Shown here: one piece after another, positions 1 to 6,622 of the stretch
Layout of the letters: each line of letters opens with the position of its first letter
Numbering within the stretch: the first letter of the stretch is position 1
NCBI GenBank assembly: GCA_003520025.1
Contig: DOVP01000155.1
Coordinates: 1-7,413 of the forward strand
Direction: 5' to 3'
Length of the DNA: 7,413 nucleotides
From: Phycisphaerales bacterium
GTDB lineage: Bacteria > Planctomycetota > Phycisphaerae > Phycisphaerales > SM1A02
Notes under the pieces: generated by a model
What the model saw: only the letters and a program-made list of their open reading frames with translations
Databases searched by the model: none
Told to the model about the DNA's origin: nothing
Position numbers and translations under genes: made by a program

Positions 1-110
1 GCCATTGAGGGCGGCACGGGGCCGCTTCTGGCTCAGAGAGGCCCCTTGGGCCACGTCTGATAACCACCAGAGCCCCTCCAACGCACAACTCGACCACGAT
101 CTGCTCCCAA

Positions 111-299
111 TTACGGCATCCGCCAGATCCACGCCAAAAAATGCTGCATCGCCCGCCACTGCGTCGCTTGAGACGGCCGCTGCGACGGAGGCCCGAACAC
201 CGTCTCCCGCCGCCAACGCCACCACGCCCCCCCAAGGCGACCTCTGGTCACCCACAGGAGCCGGCACAGCCCCAGAACGGTATGCAGCAGCAGTCGCAT
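111..299 (-). CDS. Possible small protein of unknown function, 62 aa
   Basis: I do not recognise this protein. It begins with ATG at 299 and runs to a TAA at 111. It is basic and unusually tryptophan-rich (7 Trp in 62 residues). A hydrophobic start (MRLLLHTVLGLCRLLWV) could be a short membrane segment or a signal-like sequence. An Arg/Trp-rich middle (WWRWRR, about residues 26-31) and a short hydrophobic end (HFLAWIWRMP) follow. Two things favour it: third codon positions in its second half are mostly G or C, and TATTCT ends 7 nt before the ATG, like the boxes before other starts in this window. It begins 57 nt past the nuoH stop. Against it are the short length, the lack of a ribosome binding site and no known family. 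It may be chance. Confidence 0.25.
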   Translation of the reverse strand: MRLLLHTVLGLCRLLWVTRGRLGGAWWRWRRETVFGPPSQRPSQATQWRAMQHFLAWIWRMP

Positions 300-306
300 G
301 AATGGA

Positions 307-312
307 AGAATA
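307..312 (-). promoter_or_regulatory. Possible -10 box (TATTCT) before the small frame
   Basis: TATTCT on the minus strand matches TANNNT and four of six positions of TATAAT. Seven nucleotides separate it from the ATG at 299, so a transcript might begin at or next to that ATG. No matching -35 element was identified. It is weak alone, and supported mainly by the same spacing at other starts in the window. Confidence 0.25.
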
Positions 313-356
313 GCGATACAGCCCGTTTCTTGGCCTGCCTGCTCGGCCGTCAGGCT

Positions 357-1535
357 TCAGCGACCTCTCGGCGGGCTGAACCGGCTGCCAATGAGGCCGA
401 TCTTCTGATTCGACGAGGCCTGCCCCAGCATGAATGGGACGAAAAACCAGATCAGGGCAAGGCAAACGAGGGAGCCAGCCCAGAGATAGGGCGTCCATCC
501 GAGGTACACGAACAGGCTGGTCATCAGCAGCAGGAGCAAAGAAAGGGGGATGAGCCCCTCCCAGGCCAGTTTCATGAGTTGATCAAAGCGGAACCTCGGC
601 AGCGTCCAGCGGACCATCATCGTCAAAAAGACCAACAGGAAGACCTTGCCCAGCACGATGCCGAACTGCAGCAGGATGAGCCAGATGCCACCGGACTGGG
701 GCAGATCCCAGCCTGTCACCGGATTCAGTGACCAACCGCCAAGGAAGAGCGTCACGAAGAAGGCACTGCCAATCACCACGTGGATGTACTCACCCATGAA
801 GAAAAGGGCCCACTTCATGGACGAGTACTCCGTATGCCAGCCGCCGATGAGTTCCTGCTCAGCCTCTGCCAGATCGAAGGGGGCCCGGCCCGCTTCGGCA
901 AGCAGACAGATATAGAAGATGATTGCCACAATCGGCTGCTGGAGCAGATACCACTGAGCGTCGAGTTGCTGGGCCACGATCTGCTGAGGAAGCAACGTGC
1001 CGGCGGTCAACACGACGCAGAGCAGGGCCAGCCCCATGGGAATCTCGTACGAGATCATCTGGGCGCTTGCTCGGAGTCCGCCAAGGAAGGAATACTTGTT
1101 GTTGGAGGCCCACCCGCCAAGGGCAATGCCGTACACACCCAGCGACGCGGCCGCCACGAGGTAAATGACTCCGATGTTGATGTCGGCCCCCATGATCGCT
1201 ACCTGCTGCCCATCCCCGAGATCCAGGAAGCCGCCGAATGGAATCACCACGAAGCCGATCATCGCGGGAATCACGGTCAGCGCCGGCGCAAGCATGAACA
1301 ACGCCCGGTCCACGCCGCGAGGCATGAACTCCTCCTTGAAGAAGAGTTTCAAACCATCGGCCAGCGGCTGCAGAAGCCCCATTGGCCCTACACGGCTCGG
1401 GCCGATGCGATCCTGCGCCCACGCGCACACCTTCCGCTCCAGCAGAATCAGATAGGCCGCGGCGCCGAGGCAGGTGTGCAGCACGACCACAATCACGATT
1501 ATCGAGGCGATGAATTGTGGAAGCCAAGGAGGCAT
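357..1535 (-). CDS. nuoH: NADH-quinone oxidoreductase subunit H (NuoH)
   Basis: This is the membrane-arm subunit of respiratory complex I that helps form the quinone-binding chamber and links it to proton pumping. The predicted protein is 392 aa with many hydrophobic helices. Family motifs are clear: ERKVCAWAQDRIGPSRVG (residues 33-50), ADGLKLFFKEEFMP (59-72), GWASNNKYSFLGGLRASAQ (141-159), FDLAEAEQEL (220-229), EYSSMKWALFFMGEY (236-250) and RWTLPRFRFDQLM (309-321). The ATG at 1535 starts just before the first helix. The frame is open further upstream, but that part overlaps carB and is not NuoH-like. E. coli NuoH ends soon after the helix following PRFRYDQ; this protein continues with a further hydrophobic stretch (about 351-371) and a polar tail. 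It lies 115 nt after carB on the same strand. No Shine-Dalgarno is visible. No other nuo gene is in the window. Confidence 0.96.
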   Translation of the reverse strand: MPPWLPQFIASIIVIVVVLHTCLGAAAYLILLERKVCAWAQDRIGPSRVGPMGLLQPLADGLKLFFKEEFMPRGVDRALFMLAPALTVIPAMIGFVVIPFGGFLDLGDGQQVAIMGADINIGVIYLVAAASLGVYGIALGGWASNNKYSFLGGLRASAQMISYEIPMGLALLCVVLTAGTLLPQQIVAQQLDAQWYLLQQPIVAIIFYICLLAEAGRAPFDLAEAEQELIGGWHTEYSSMKWALFFMGEYIHVVIGSAFFVTLFLGGWSLNPVTGWDLPQSGGIWLILLQFGIVLGKVFLLVFLTMMVRWTLPRFRFDQLMKLAWEGLIPLSLLLLLMTSLFVYLGWTPYLWAGSLVCLALIWFFVPFMLGQASSNQKIGLIGSRFSPPRGR

Positions 1536-1544
1536 GGGAGGGGG

Positions 1545-1550
1545 AGGATA
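1545..1550 (-). promoter_or_regulatory. Possible -10 box (TATCCT) for nuoH
   Basis: TATCCT on the minus strand matches four of six positions of TATAAT and fits TANNNT. It ends 9 nt before the nuoH ATG. The intervening bases (CCCCCTCCC) are pyrimidines and cannot act as a Shine-Dalgarno. If used, the transcript would have almost no leader and nuoH would be transcribed separately from carB. No convincing -35 was found. Confidence 0.3.
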
Positions 1551-1650
1551 GCCGCTGCGCCGCGGAAGCAGGAGAGATCGCGTCCCATCAGCGGGGCTGC
1601 CTGCGAAATCCTCCACACACGAGAAGTAGAAGCGGCAGGGGAACGATTCT

Positions 1651-4600
1651 CTAGTGTTCGACTGTTCGCCTCTTCGCCTGCCCGCCGACACCACAACCGT
1701 GATCGCCGTGGGCATCCTGCAGCGCATGAACCTTCCACGTTCCGGCGCGAAGCGCCGAGATTGCCCGAACAGCAGCCATCGCGCCAGTCAGCGTGGTGAT
1801 CATCGGTACCCGGCTCCGCACGGCCATGGCGCGGATGCGTCCCTCGTCGGTATCAGAGCCGGTGCGAGTCGGCGTGTTGATGATGAGGTCGATTTCGCCA
1901 TTGGCCAACCGATCGAGAATATTGGGGCGGGCTCCCTCGGAAATCTTTCGGATCGGCGTGGCCTGCACGCTGTGGGCGGCGAGCAGATCGCATGTGCCCT
2001 GTGTGCAGTGAACCGTAAAGTCCATCGAGCCGAGCGCCCGCGCGACATCCACAACACTCTGCTTGTCGGCATCACGCACACTGAGGAAAACCTCGCCCTC
2101 GGTTGGTAGCGGAAGCCAAGCGCTCATCTTGGCCTTGGCAAGCGCCACCGGCAGCGAGCGATCAAAGCCCATCGCCTCACCGGTCGATCGCATCTCCGGG
2201 CCAAGCACCACATCGACTCCCGGAAATTTCTCGAATGGGAAGACCGGTTCCTTGACGGCGTAGAAGCCGGACTCCTCACGCTGCGTTTCTTCCTCAAGGC
2301 TCGCCAGTGAGGCGCCCATCATCACCTTGGCGGCAATCCGCGACCATGGAACGCCGGTGCCCTTGGCGACAAATGGAACCGTCCGACTTGCGCGGGGGTT
2401 CACTTCGATCACGTAGATCTCGTCGTCCCGCACGGCCAGTTGTAGATTCATGAGTCCACGCACTTGCAAGGCCTCGGCGAGCGCCTTGGCGTGCTGCGTG
2501 ATGCGGCGGCGGATCGAGGGTCCGAGCGTGTCCGGCGGAAGAATGCACGATGAATCACCCGAGTGGACACCTGCCTGCTCGATGTGCTCCATGATGCCAG
2601 CGATGATCGCGCGGGGAGGGTCGTGGGCGTGATCGATCTGCTTGCTCCGCGTGGATGCATGTGGCTCGAAGTCCGCAACAACATCCACATCGACCTCGGT
2701 CGCGTGGCTGAGAAACCGATCGATCAGCACCGGAGCGTCCGCAAGTTCAGACACGTCCACCGCCGTTCGCATGTAGCGATCGAGGGCATCCTCGTCGAAG
2801 CAGATCTCCATGCCGCGTCCGCCGAGCACATAACTCGGCCGGACCAGCACCGGGTAGCCGATCTTGGTAGCGATGTCTCTCGCCTGCTCGAGGCTGTAGG
2901 CAATGCCATTGGGCGGCTGCTGCAAACCGAGCCGGTCCAAGATGGCCTTGAAACTCTCGCGGTCCTCCGCCTCATCGATTGATTGCAGGCTCGTGCCAAT
3001 GAGCGGCACACCGGCTGCCGCGAGTCCGTGCGCCAGATTCAACGGCGTTTGCCCACCGAACTGCACAATGCAACCAGCCACGCCACCACTGCGGCTCGGA
3101 TCGTCGATGCCACCACCGTTGAGCCGCTCAACGATGTTCAGGACATCCTCAAGCGTCAGTGGCTCGAAGAAGAGCAGGTCGCTCGTGTCGTAGTCGGTGC
3201 TGACCGTCTCCGGATTGGAGTTGATCATGACCGATTCAAAGCCCATTTCGCGACAGGCAAAGGCGGCTTGGCAGCAGCAGTAGTCGAACTCGATGCCCTG
3301 CCCGATGCGGTTTGGACCGCCACCGAGGATGACGATCTTCTCTTGATCACTCACGCGGATTTCATCGTCGGTGATCGCCTCGCCATCGATTTCATAAGGC
3401 TGCTCGTACGTGGAGTAGTAGTACGGCGTGATCGCCTCGAACTCGGCCGCGCACGTATCGACGAGTTTGAAAACCGGCTCGACACCGAGTCGGCGTCGGT
3501 AGGCACGAACCTTCAAAATGGATTCGGTGCTGATCCCTCCGAGAAAGACCTTGGCAAGTTGTGGGTCGCTGTATCCGTGCTGTTTGGCCTCGAGCATAAG
3601 GTTCGCGTCGATGTCTTCGAGCGTCTCGCAGGCGAGCAGCCGCTCTTCGAACCGAACGAGTTGCCTGAATTGATCGAGGAACCAGGGATCGATGCCGGTC
3701 AAGCCGAAGATCCGCTCCAGACTCCAGCCCAGTTTCATCGCGTAGCGAATGTAGTACAGCCTGCCCTGGCACGGCACCGAGAGTTTGCGGGTGAGCGTCT
3801 CCTCGTCGACGGGCCACTCCACATCCGCCTCGCCGAGGCGAGCTGCGAGCCAGCGGTCCTGTCCGTCCAGGCCGAAGCCGAAACGCTTGACCTCCATCGA
3901 GCGGATCGCCTTCTGAAACGCTTCGCGGAAGTTGCGGCCGATGCTCATCGCCTCACCGACCGATTTCATTTGGGTCGTCAACGTTTCATCGGCTTCAGGG
4001 AACTTCTCGAAGGTCCACCGCGGCATCTTCACGACGACGTAGTCGATTGATGGCTCGAAGCAGGCAGAAGTCGTTTCGGTGATGTCGTTGCGGAGTTCGT
4101 CAAGCGTGTAGCCGACGGCGAGTTTCGCAGCGATGTGCGCGATCGGGAAGCCCGTGGCCTTCGAGGCCAGTGCGCTGCTGCGAGAAACGCGAGGATTCAT
4201 CTCGACCACGACCATCTCGGCGGTCTCTGGATTGATGGCAAACTGCACGTTGGATCCGCCCGTGTCCACGCCAACGGCGCGAAGGATGTCGAAGGAGGCA
4301 TCGCGAAGCCGTTGGTATTCGCGATCACTGAGCGTCTGGATGGGCGCGACGGTCACCGAGTCACCGGTATGAACGCCCATCGGGTCGATGTTCTCGATGC
4401 CGCAGATGATGATGCAATTGTCGTTGCGATCGCGAACCACTTCGAGTTCGTATTCCTTCCAGCCGAGAACCGACTGGTCAATCTGCACCTGTCCGATGCG
4501 AGACGCCGCAAGTCCGCGGCGAACCAGATCTTCGAACTCCCCGCGGTTGTAGGCGATGCCGCCACCGCTGCCGCCGAGTGTGAAGGCGGGGCGGATGATG

Positions 4601-5112
4601 GCGGGCAGACCGATCTGCTCGAGGAAAACAAACCCCTCGTCGAGGCTGGTGACAACCTCACTCGTGGGCAACTGGTAGCCGCAGGATTCAACGACTTCGC
4701 GAAACTTCAGGCGGTCCTCGGCGCGGTCGATCACCTCGCGGGTGGCGCCGATCATCTCGACGCCGAACTGCTCGAGAATGCCCGCCTCATCAAGTTCGCA
4801 CGCGCAGTTCAGGGCCGTCTGGCCGCCAAGCGTCGGCAGGAGCGCATCGACCGGTGTGCCCCGCTCGGCCTCGAGGGCGAGAATCCGCTCGACGGCATCT
4901 TTGGTGATCGGCTCGATGTAGGTGCGATCCGAAAAGGCCGGATCGGTCATGATCGTGGCAGGATTCGAGTTGACCAGCACGATGCGGTAGCCGTCATCGC
5001 GGAGGGCCTTGCACGCTTGCGTGCCCGAATAGTCAAATTCACAGCCTTGACCGATCACGATCGGCCCAGATCCGAGGATCAGAATCGTGTGAATATCGTC
5101 GCGGCGTGGCAT
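1651..5112 (-). CDS. carB: Carbamoyl-phosphate synthase large subunit (CarB)
   Basis: It makes carbamoyl phosphate from bicarbonate, ammonia (from glutamine via CarA) and two ATP, for pyrimidine and arginine synthesis. At 1153 aa it is longer than E. coli CarB (1073 aa). The order is first ATP-grasp half (about 1-405), oligomerisation region (about 406-560), second ATP-grasp half (about 590-945) and C-terminal MGS-like allosteric domain (about 1005-1140). Expected ATP-site residues are present: R134, R174, H248, E304 and N306 in the first half; R758, E903 and N905 in the second. The allosteric domain keeps SVRDADK (1011-1017), TQGT (1037-1040) and IINT (1077-1080). Extra residues lie near 664-678, 815-835 and 573-590 relative to E. 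coli. The ATG is supported because [14 protein letters not shown] aligns with E. coli CarB from residue 1. No Shine-Dalgarno is visible. carA is not in the window. Confidence 0.98.
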   Translation of the reverse strand: MPRRDDIHTILILGSGPIVIGQGCEFDYSGTQACKALRDDGYRIVLVNSNPATIMTDPAFSDRTYIEPITKDAVERILALEAERGTPVDALLPTLGGQTALNCACELDEAGILEQFGVEMIGATREVIDRAEDRLKFREVVESCGYQLPTSEVVTSLDEGFVFLEQIGLPAIIRPAFTLGGSGGGIAYNRGEFEDLVRRGLAASRIGQVQIDQSVLGWKEYELEVVRDRNDNCIIICGIENIDPMGVHTGDSVTVAPIQTLSDREYQRLRDASFDILRAVGVDTGGSNVQFAINPETAEMVVVEMNPRVSRSSALASKATGFPIAHIAAKLAVGYTLDELRNDITETTSACFEPSIDYVVVKMPRWTFEKFPEADETLTTQMKSVGEAMSIGRNFREAFQKAIRSMEVKRFGFGLDGQDRWLAARLGEADVEWPVDEETLTRKLSVPCQGRLYYIRYAMKLGWSLERIFGLTGIDPWFLDQFRQLVRFEERLLACETLEDIDANLMLEAKQHGYSDPQLAKVFLGGISTESILKVRAYRRRLGVEPVFKLVDTCAAEFEAITPYYYSTYEQPYEIDGEAITDDEIRVSDQEKIVILGGGPNRIGQGIEFDYCCCQAAFACREMGFESVMINSNPETVSTDYDTSDLLFFEPLTLEDVLNIVERLNGGGIDDPSRSGGVAGCIVQFGGQTPLNLAHGLAAAGVPLIGTSLQSIDEAEDRESFKAILDRLGLQQPPNGIAYSLEQARDIATKIGYPVLVRPSYVLGGRGMEICFDEDALDRYMRTAVDVSELADAPVLIDRFLSHATEVDVDVVADFEPHASTRSKQIDHAHDPPRAIIAGIMEHIEQAGVHSGDSSCILPPDTLGPSIRRRITQHAKALAEALQVRGLMNLQLAVRDDEIYVIEVNPRASRTVPFVAKGTGVPWSRIAAKVMMGASLASLEEETQREESGFYAVKEPVFPFEKFPGVDVVLGPEMRSTGEAMGFDRSLPVALAKAKMSAWLPLPTEGEVFLSVRDADKQSVVDVARALGSMDFTVHCTQGTCDLLAAHSVQATPIRKISEGARPNILDRLANGEIDLIINTPTRTGSDTDEGRIRAMAVRSRVPMITTLTGAMAAVRAISALRAGTWKVHALQDAHGDHGCGVGGQAKRRTVEH

Positions 5113-5132
5113 GAGCGGGCGGTGGGTCCCAT
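5079..5132 (-). other. Possible 17-codon upstream frame overlapping the carB start
   Basis: An ATG at 5132 opens [17 protein letters not shown] and stops at 5079, 34 nt inside carB and in a different frame. TATCGT ends 8 nt before this ATG, so a transcript could begin almost exactly on it, while the true carB ATG lies 20 nt further on. If translated, the frame would overlap and compete or couple with carB initiation. This rests on position only. The peptide has no run of Arg codons or other obvious sensor sequence. Confidence 0.15.
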
Positions 5133-5140
5133 TTCGGCGA

Positions 5141-5146
5141 ACGATA
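5141..5146 (-). promoter_or_regulatory. Possible -10 box (TATCGT) for carB
   Basis: TATCGT lies 28 nt upstream of the carB ATG, within the 67-nt gap shared with the divergent acyltransferase gene. It partly coincides with the palindrome GATATC (5143-5148), so the plus strand also carries an A/T-rich TATCAG there. The hexamer 17 nt further upstream does not resemble TTGACA. The assignment rests on the lack of alternatives in a very short gap. Confidence 0.3.
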
Positions 5147-5172
5147 TCAGAATGCCACAGCGAACCGGACGT

Positions 5173-5178
5173 TACGGT
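5173..5178 (+). promoter_or_regulatory. Possible -10 box (TACGGT) for the acyltransferase
   Basis: TACGGT fits TANNNT and ends 7 nt before an in-frame ATG at 5186, but only 1 nt before the first ATG at 5180. If it is the real -10, translation would start at 5186 and the protein would lose its first two residues. It matches only three positions of TATAAT (T, A and the final T), so it is weak alone. Confidence 0.2.
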
Positions 5179-5179
5179 G

Positions 5180-5962
5180 ATGCCAATGCCGCTGGAAACC
5201 GCTTTGATTGCCGCTTCGTTCGACCTCTGGTGGTGGTGGGGTATCCCACTGGCCGCCTATGCGGCCCTCGCGATTGCATGGTGGGTGTTCGCCGTGCCCG
5301 CCCTGAAGCGGGGGCCGGGAGGGACAGCGGCACTCGGGCTGCTGTGGCGGAGCAGCAAGGTATTGCTTCGGTGGCGGCAAGAGCTGCGATTTGAAGGCAT
5401 CGAGCACTACGAGCAGGCAATGGCGTCCGGAGCTGTACTGGTCGTTGCCAACCACACCGGGGCCGTCGATCCGGTACTGGTGCAGGCCGCAGGCCCGCGG
5501 CTGATCCGCTGGATGATGGCCCGGGACATGATGGGCCGCGGGTGGGAAGACCTGTGGGCCTTCCTGCGCATCATCCCGGTGAACCGCAGCGGAACCGATA
5601 CCGCCTCGCTGCTCGCGGCGATGCGAATGCTCAAACGTGGTGGCGTGGTGGGCGTATTCCCCGAGGGTCGCATCACCCGCCCGCCGGGCACGATTCGGCC
5701 CTTTCAGGAGGGAGTGGGCATCCTCGCGGCGCGGAGCGGGGCGACCGTGCTGCCGTGCTGGATCTCGGGGACGCCGGATGCCGATGGCATGGTCGACTCG
5801 GTGTTCGGCCGCAGCAAGAGCCGCGTGGTGTTTCTGGAACCGGTTCGGTACCAACGCAGCATGTCGGCTGCCGATGTGACGATCGATCTGCGATCTCGGC
5901 TCATCGCGGCAAGCCGGTGGCCCGCCTGTGATGAGGAGATGCCGCTCACCGTGTCGCCATGA
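5180..5962 (+). CDS. PlsC-type 1-acylglycerol-3-phosphate acyltransferase family protein
   Basis: This is a likely membrane-bound acyltransferase that moves an acyl chain from acyl-ACP or acyl-CoA onto a lysophospholipid, most simply lysophosphatidate to phosphatidate. The exact acceptor cannot be read from sequence. The 260-aa product has a hydrophobic N-terminal segment (about residues 16-41) and then the LPLAT domain: NHTGAVD (91-97) is the HX4D catalytic motif with H92 and D97, IPVNRSGTD (132-140) is the second block, FPEGR (160-164) the third, and LPCWISGTP (191-199) the fourth. The length suits the family. The frame is open up to 5111, but that part overlaps the divergent carB start and looks non-coding, so I chose ATG 5180; ATG 5186 is an alternative. 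It is divergent from carB and convergent with ruvA, overlapping by 17 nt, so it is probably monocistronic. Confidence 0.9.
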   Translation: MPMPLETALIAASFDLWWWWGIPLAAYAALAIAWWVFAVPALKRGPGGTAALGLLWRSSKVLLRWRQELRFEGIEHYEQAMASGAVLVVANHTGAVDPVLVQAAGPRLIRWMMARDMMGRGWEDLWAFLRIIPVNRSGTDTASLLAAMRMLKRGGVVGVFPEGRITRPPGTIRPFQEGVGILAARSGATVLPCWISGTPDADGMVDSVFGRSKSRVVFLEPVRYQRSMSAADVTIDLRSRLIAASRWPACDEEMPLTVSP

Positions 5963-6563
5963 TGTGCGCGAGCAGATCCTCGGGAGAGTCCAATTCCGGA
6001 TTCCGTGACAGAGATCGCTCGGCAAGTTGACGTGCCGTGTCGGGACGTTCGCCGAGCGCGACGAGCATGACGATCGTGTCGGAGAGCACCGACGAAACGG
6101 CCGGATCGCCCGAGTACGGAATGGATGTCTCTCCATCGAGATACGCATCGACCTTCCCGGAGAGTTCGGCGATGATCGTCTCGGCGGTTCGCTTGCCGAT
6201 CTCGGGAAGCGAAACGAGCGTCGCCGTATCACGGCGAGCGATGGCGGCCGCGATCTCGGCTGCGGGCATCTGCAGGGCTCGAAGCGCCTTGCGGTGGCCG
6301 ATGTTCTTGACCGTCGTGAACAACTCGAAGAATTCGCGGTCACGCGCGGAAGCGAAACCGAGCAGACGAGGCACCATCGAGGTGCCCTGCCCGATGCCTT
6401 CGAGTACGAGCATGGTGTGAAACTCGACCTGCTGACCTTGGCGGCGGTTGAGGGCATCGACGTCGCTTCCGGGTACGAGAACATCGATGACCATGGGGCC
6501 GACCCCGATCTGGGCGCGGCCGTTCGTGATGCTCACGAGTTGTCCGGCGATGCGTGCAAGCAC
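5946..6563 (-). CDS. ruvA: Holliday junction branch migration protein RuvA
   Basis: RuvA binds four-way DNA junctions as a tetramer and loads the RuvB motor for branch migration in recombination and repair. The 205-aa product fits the family length. It shows the N-terminal OB-fold (about 1-68, beginning MLARIAGQLV), two helix-hairpin-helix motifs (about 82-97, with KNIGHRKAL; and 115-134, with LPEIGKRTAETII) and a C-terminal RuvB-contacting domain (about 157-205, with VMLVALGERPDTARQL). The start is GTG at 6563, which places the protein start where E. coli MIGRLRG begins. Two departures from E. coli are visible: the acidic-pin pair E55-D56 reads E55-G56 in a longer loop, and the first hairpin has N-I-G-H-R where E. 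coli has G-V-G-P-K. ruvB and ruvC are not adjacent. It is divergent from manC with 59 nt between starts. Confidence 0.96.
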   Translation of the reverse strand: MLARIAGQLVSITNGRAQIGVGPMVIDVLVPGSDVDALNRRQGQQVEFHTMLVLEGIGQGTSMVPRLLGFASARDREFFELFTTVKNIGHRKALRALQMPAAEIAAAIARRDTATLVSLPEIGKRTAETIIAELSGKVDAYLDGETSIPYSGDPAVSSVLSDTIVMLVALGERPDTARQLAERSLSRNPELDSPEDLLAHIMATR

Positions 6564-6569
6564 CCTTGC

Positions 6570-6575
6570 AGCCTA
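6570..6575 (-). promoter_or_regulatory. Possible -10 box (TAGGCT) for ruvA
   Basis: TAGGCT on the minus strand fits TANNNT and ends 6 nt before the ruvA GTG. The intervening GCAAGG touches the start codon directly, too close to serve as a normal Shine-Dalgarno. This would give an essentially leaderless ruvA transcript. No clear -35 was found. Confidence 0.3.
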
Positions 6576-6577
6576 TC

Positions 6578-6610
6578 AGCCCCGCTCACCGGTCGACGGA
6601 AAGCCCCGCT
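6578..6610. repeat. 9-bp direct repeat AGCCCCGCT flanking GTCGAC in the ruvA/manC gap
   Basis: AGCCCCGCT occurs at 6578-6586 and again at 6602-6610, a 24-nt period. The palindrome GTCGAC (6592-6597) lies at the midpoint. The left copy is just upstream of the candidate ruvA -10, and the right copy touches the candidate manC -10. Placement in a 59-nt divergent gap suits a regulator site, but the repeat is short and GC-rich, so chance is possible. Confidence 0.3.
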
Positions 6611-6615
6611 ACCCT
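6610..6615 (+). promoter_or_regulatory. Possible -10 box (TACCCT) for manC
   Basis: TACCCT fits TANNNT and ends 7 nt before the ATG at 6623, the spacing expected when transcription begins on the start codon. The intervening GCACATC has no Shine-Dalgarno. The match to TATAAT is limited to T, A and the final T. Confidence 0.35.
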
Positions 6616-6622
6616 GCACATC

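Larger units (their letters stand above)
1..356. other. Region with no assignable gene, 3' of nuoH
   Basis: No reading frame here resembles a protein family I know. I looked specifically for the usual nuoH neighbours. No frame shows the cysteine-rich 4Fe-4S pattern of NuoI or the hydrophobic pattern of NuoJ. One plus-strand frame is open from the left edge to a stop at 299-301, is rich in Ala, Pro and Thr, and could be a gene tail or chance. One minus-strand frame is open through the left edge without a convincing start. The best candidate gene is the separate 62-codon minus frame at 111-299. A C7 run lies at about 227-233, where an indel could disturb a real frame. No tRNA-like structure was noticed. 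Confidence 0.5.

Noticed and set aside
5..301. Plus-strand Ala/Pro/Thr-rich frame open at the left edge
   Set aside because: It has no recognisable domain and its composition fits chance in GC-rich DNA; the tail of a gene beginning outside the window cannot be excluded.
337..355. GCCTG/CAGGC hairpin just after the nuoH stop as a terminator
   Set aside because: The stem is only 5 bp with a 9-nt loop, and no T-tract follows on the minus strand.
1640..1660. GAAC/GTTC inverted repeat at the carB stop
   Set aside because: The 4-5 bp stem without a T-tract is too weak to call a terminator.
1536..1727. N-terminal extension of the nuoH frame up to 1727
   Set aside because: It overlaps the carB 3' end, is not hydrophobic and does not resemble NuoH; the family start fits ATG 1535.
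5111..5179. Upstream start for the acyltransferase at 5111
   Set aside because: It would overlap the carB start codon and consume the whole divergent promoter gap; the added residues are polar and unlike the family N-terminus.
4135..5394. Long plus-strand open frame opposite carB, and similar ones at 780-1799 and 2983-4050
   Set aside because: They are antisense to well-supported carB and nuoH, have compositions typical of shadow frames and show no family motifs.
5147..6484. 445-codon minus-strand frame opposite the acyltransferase and across ruvA
   Set aside because: It is rich in Arg, Pro and Ser, has no domain, and conflicts with two genes that show clear family motifs.
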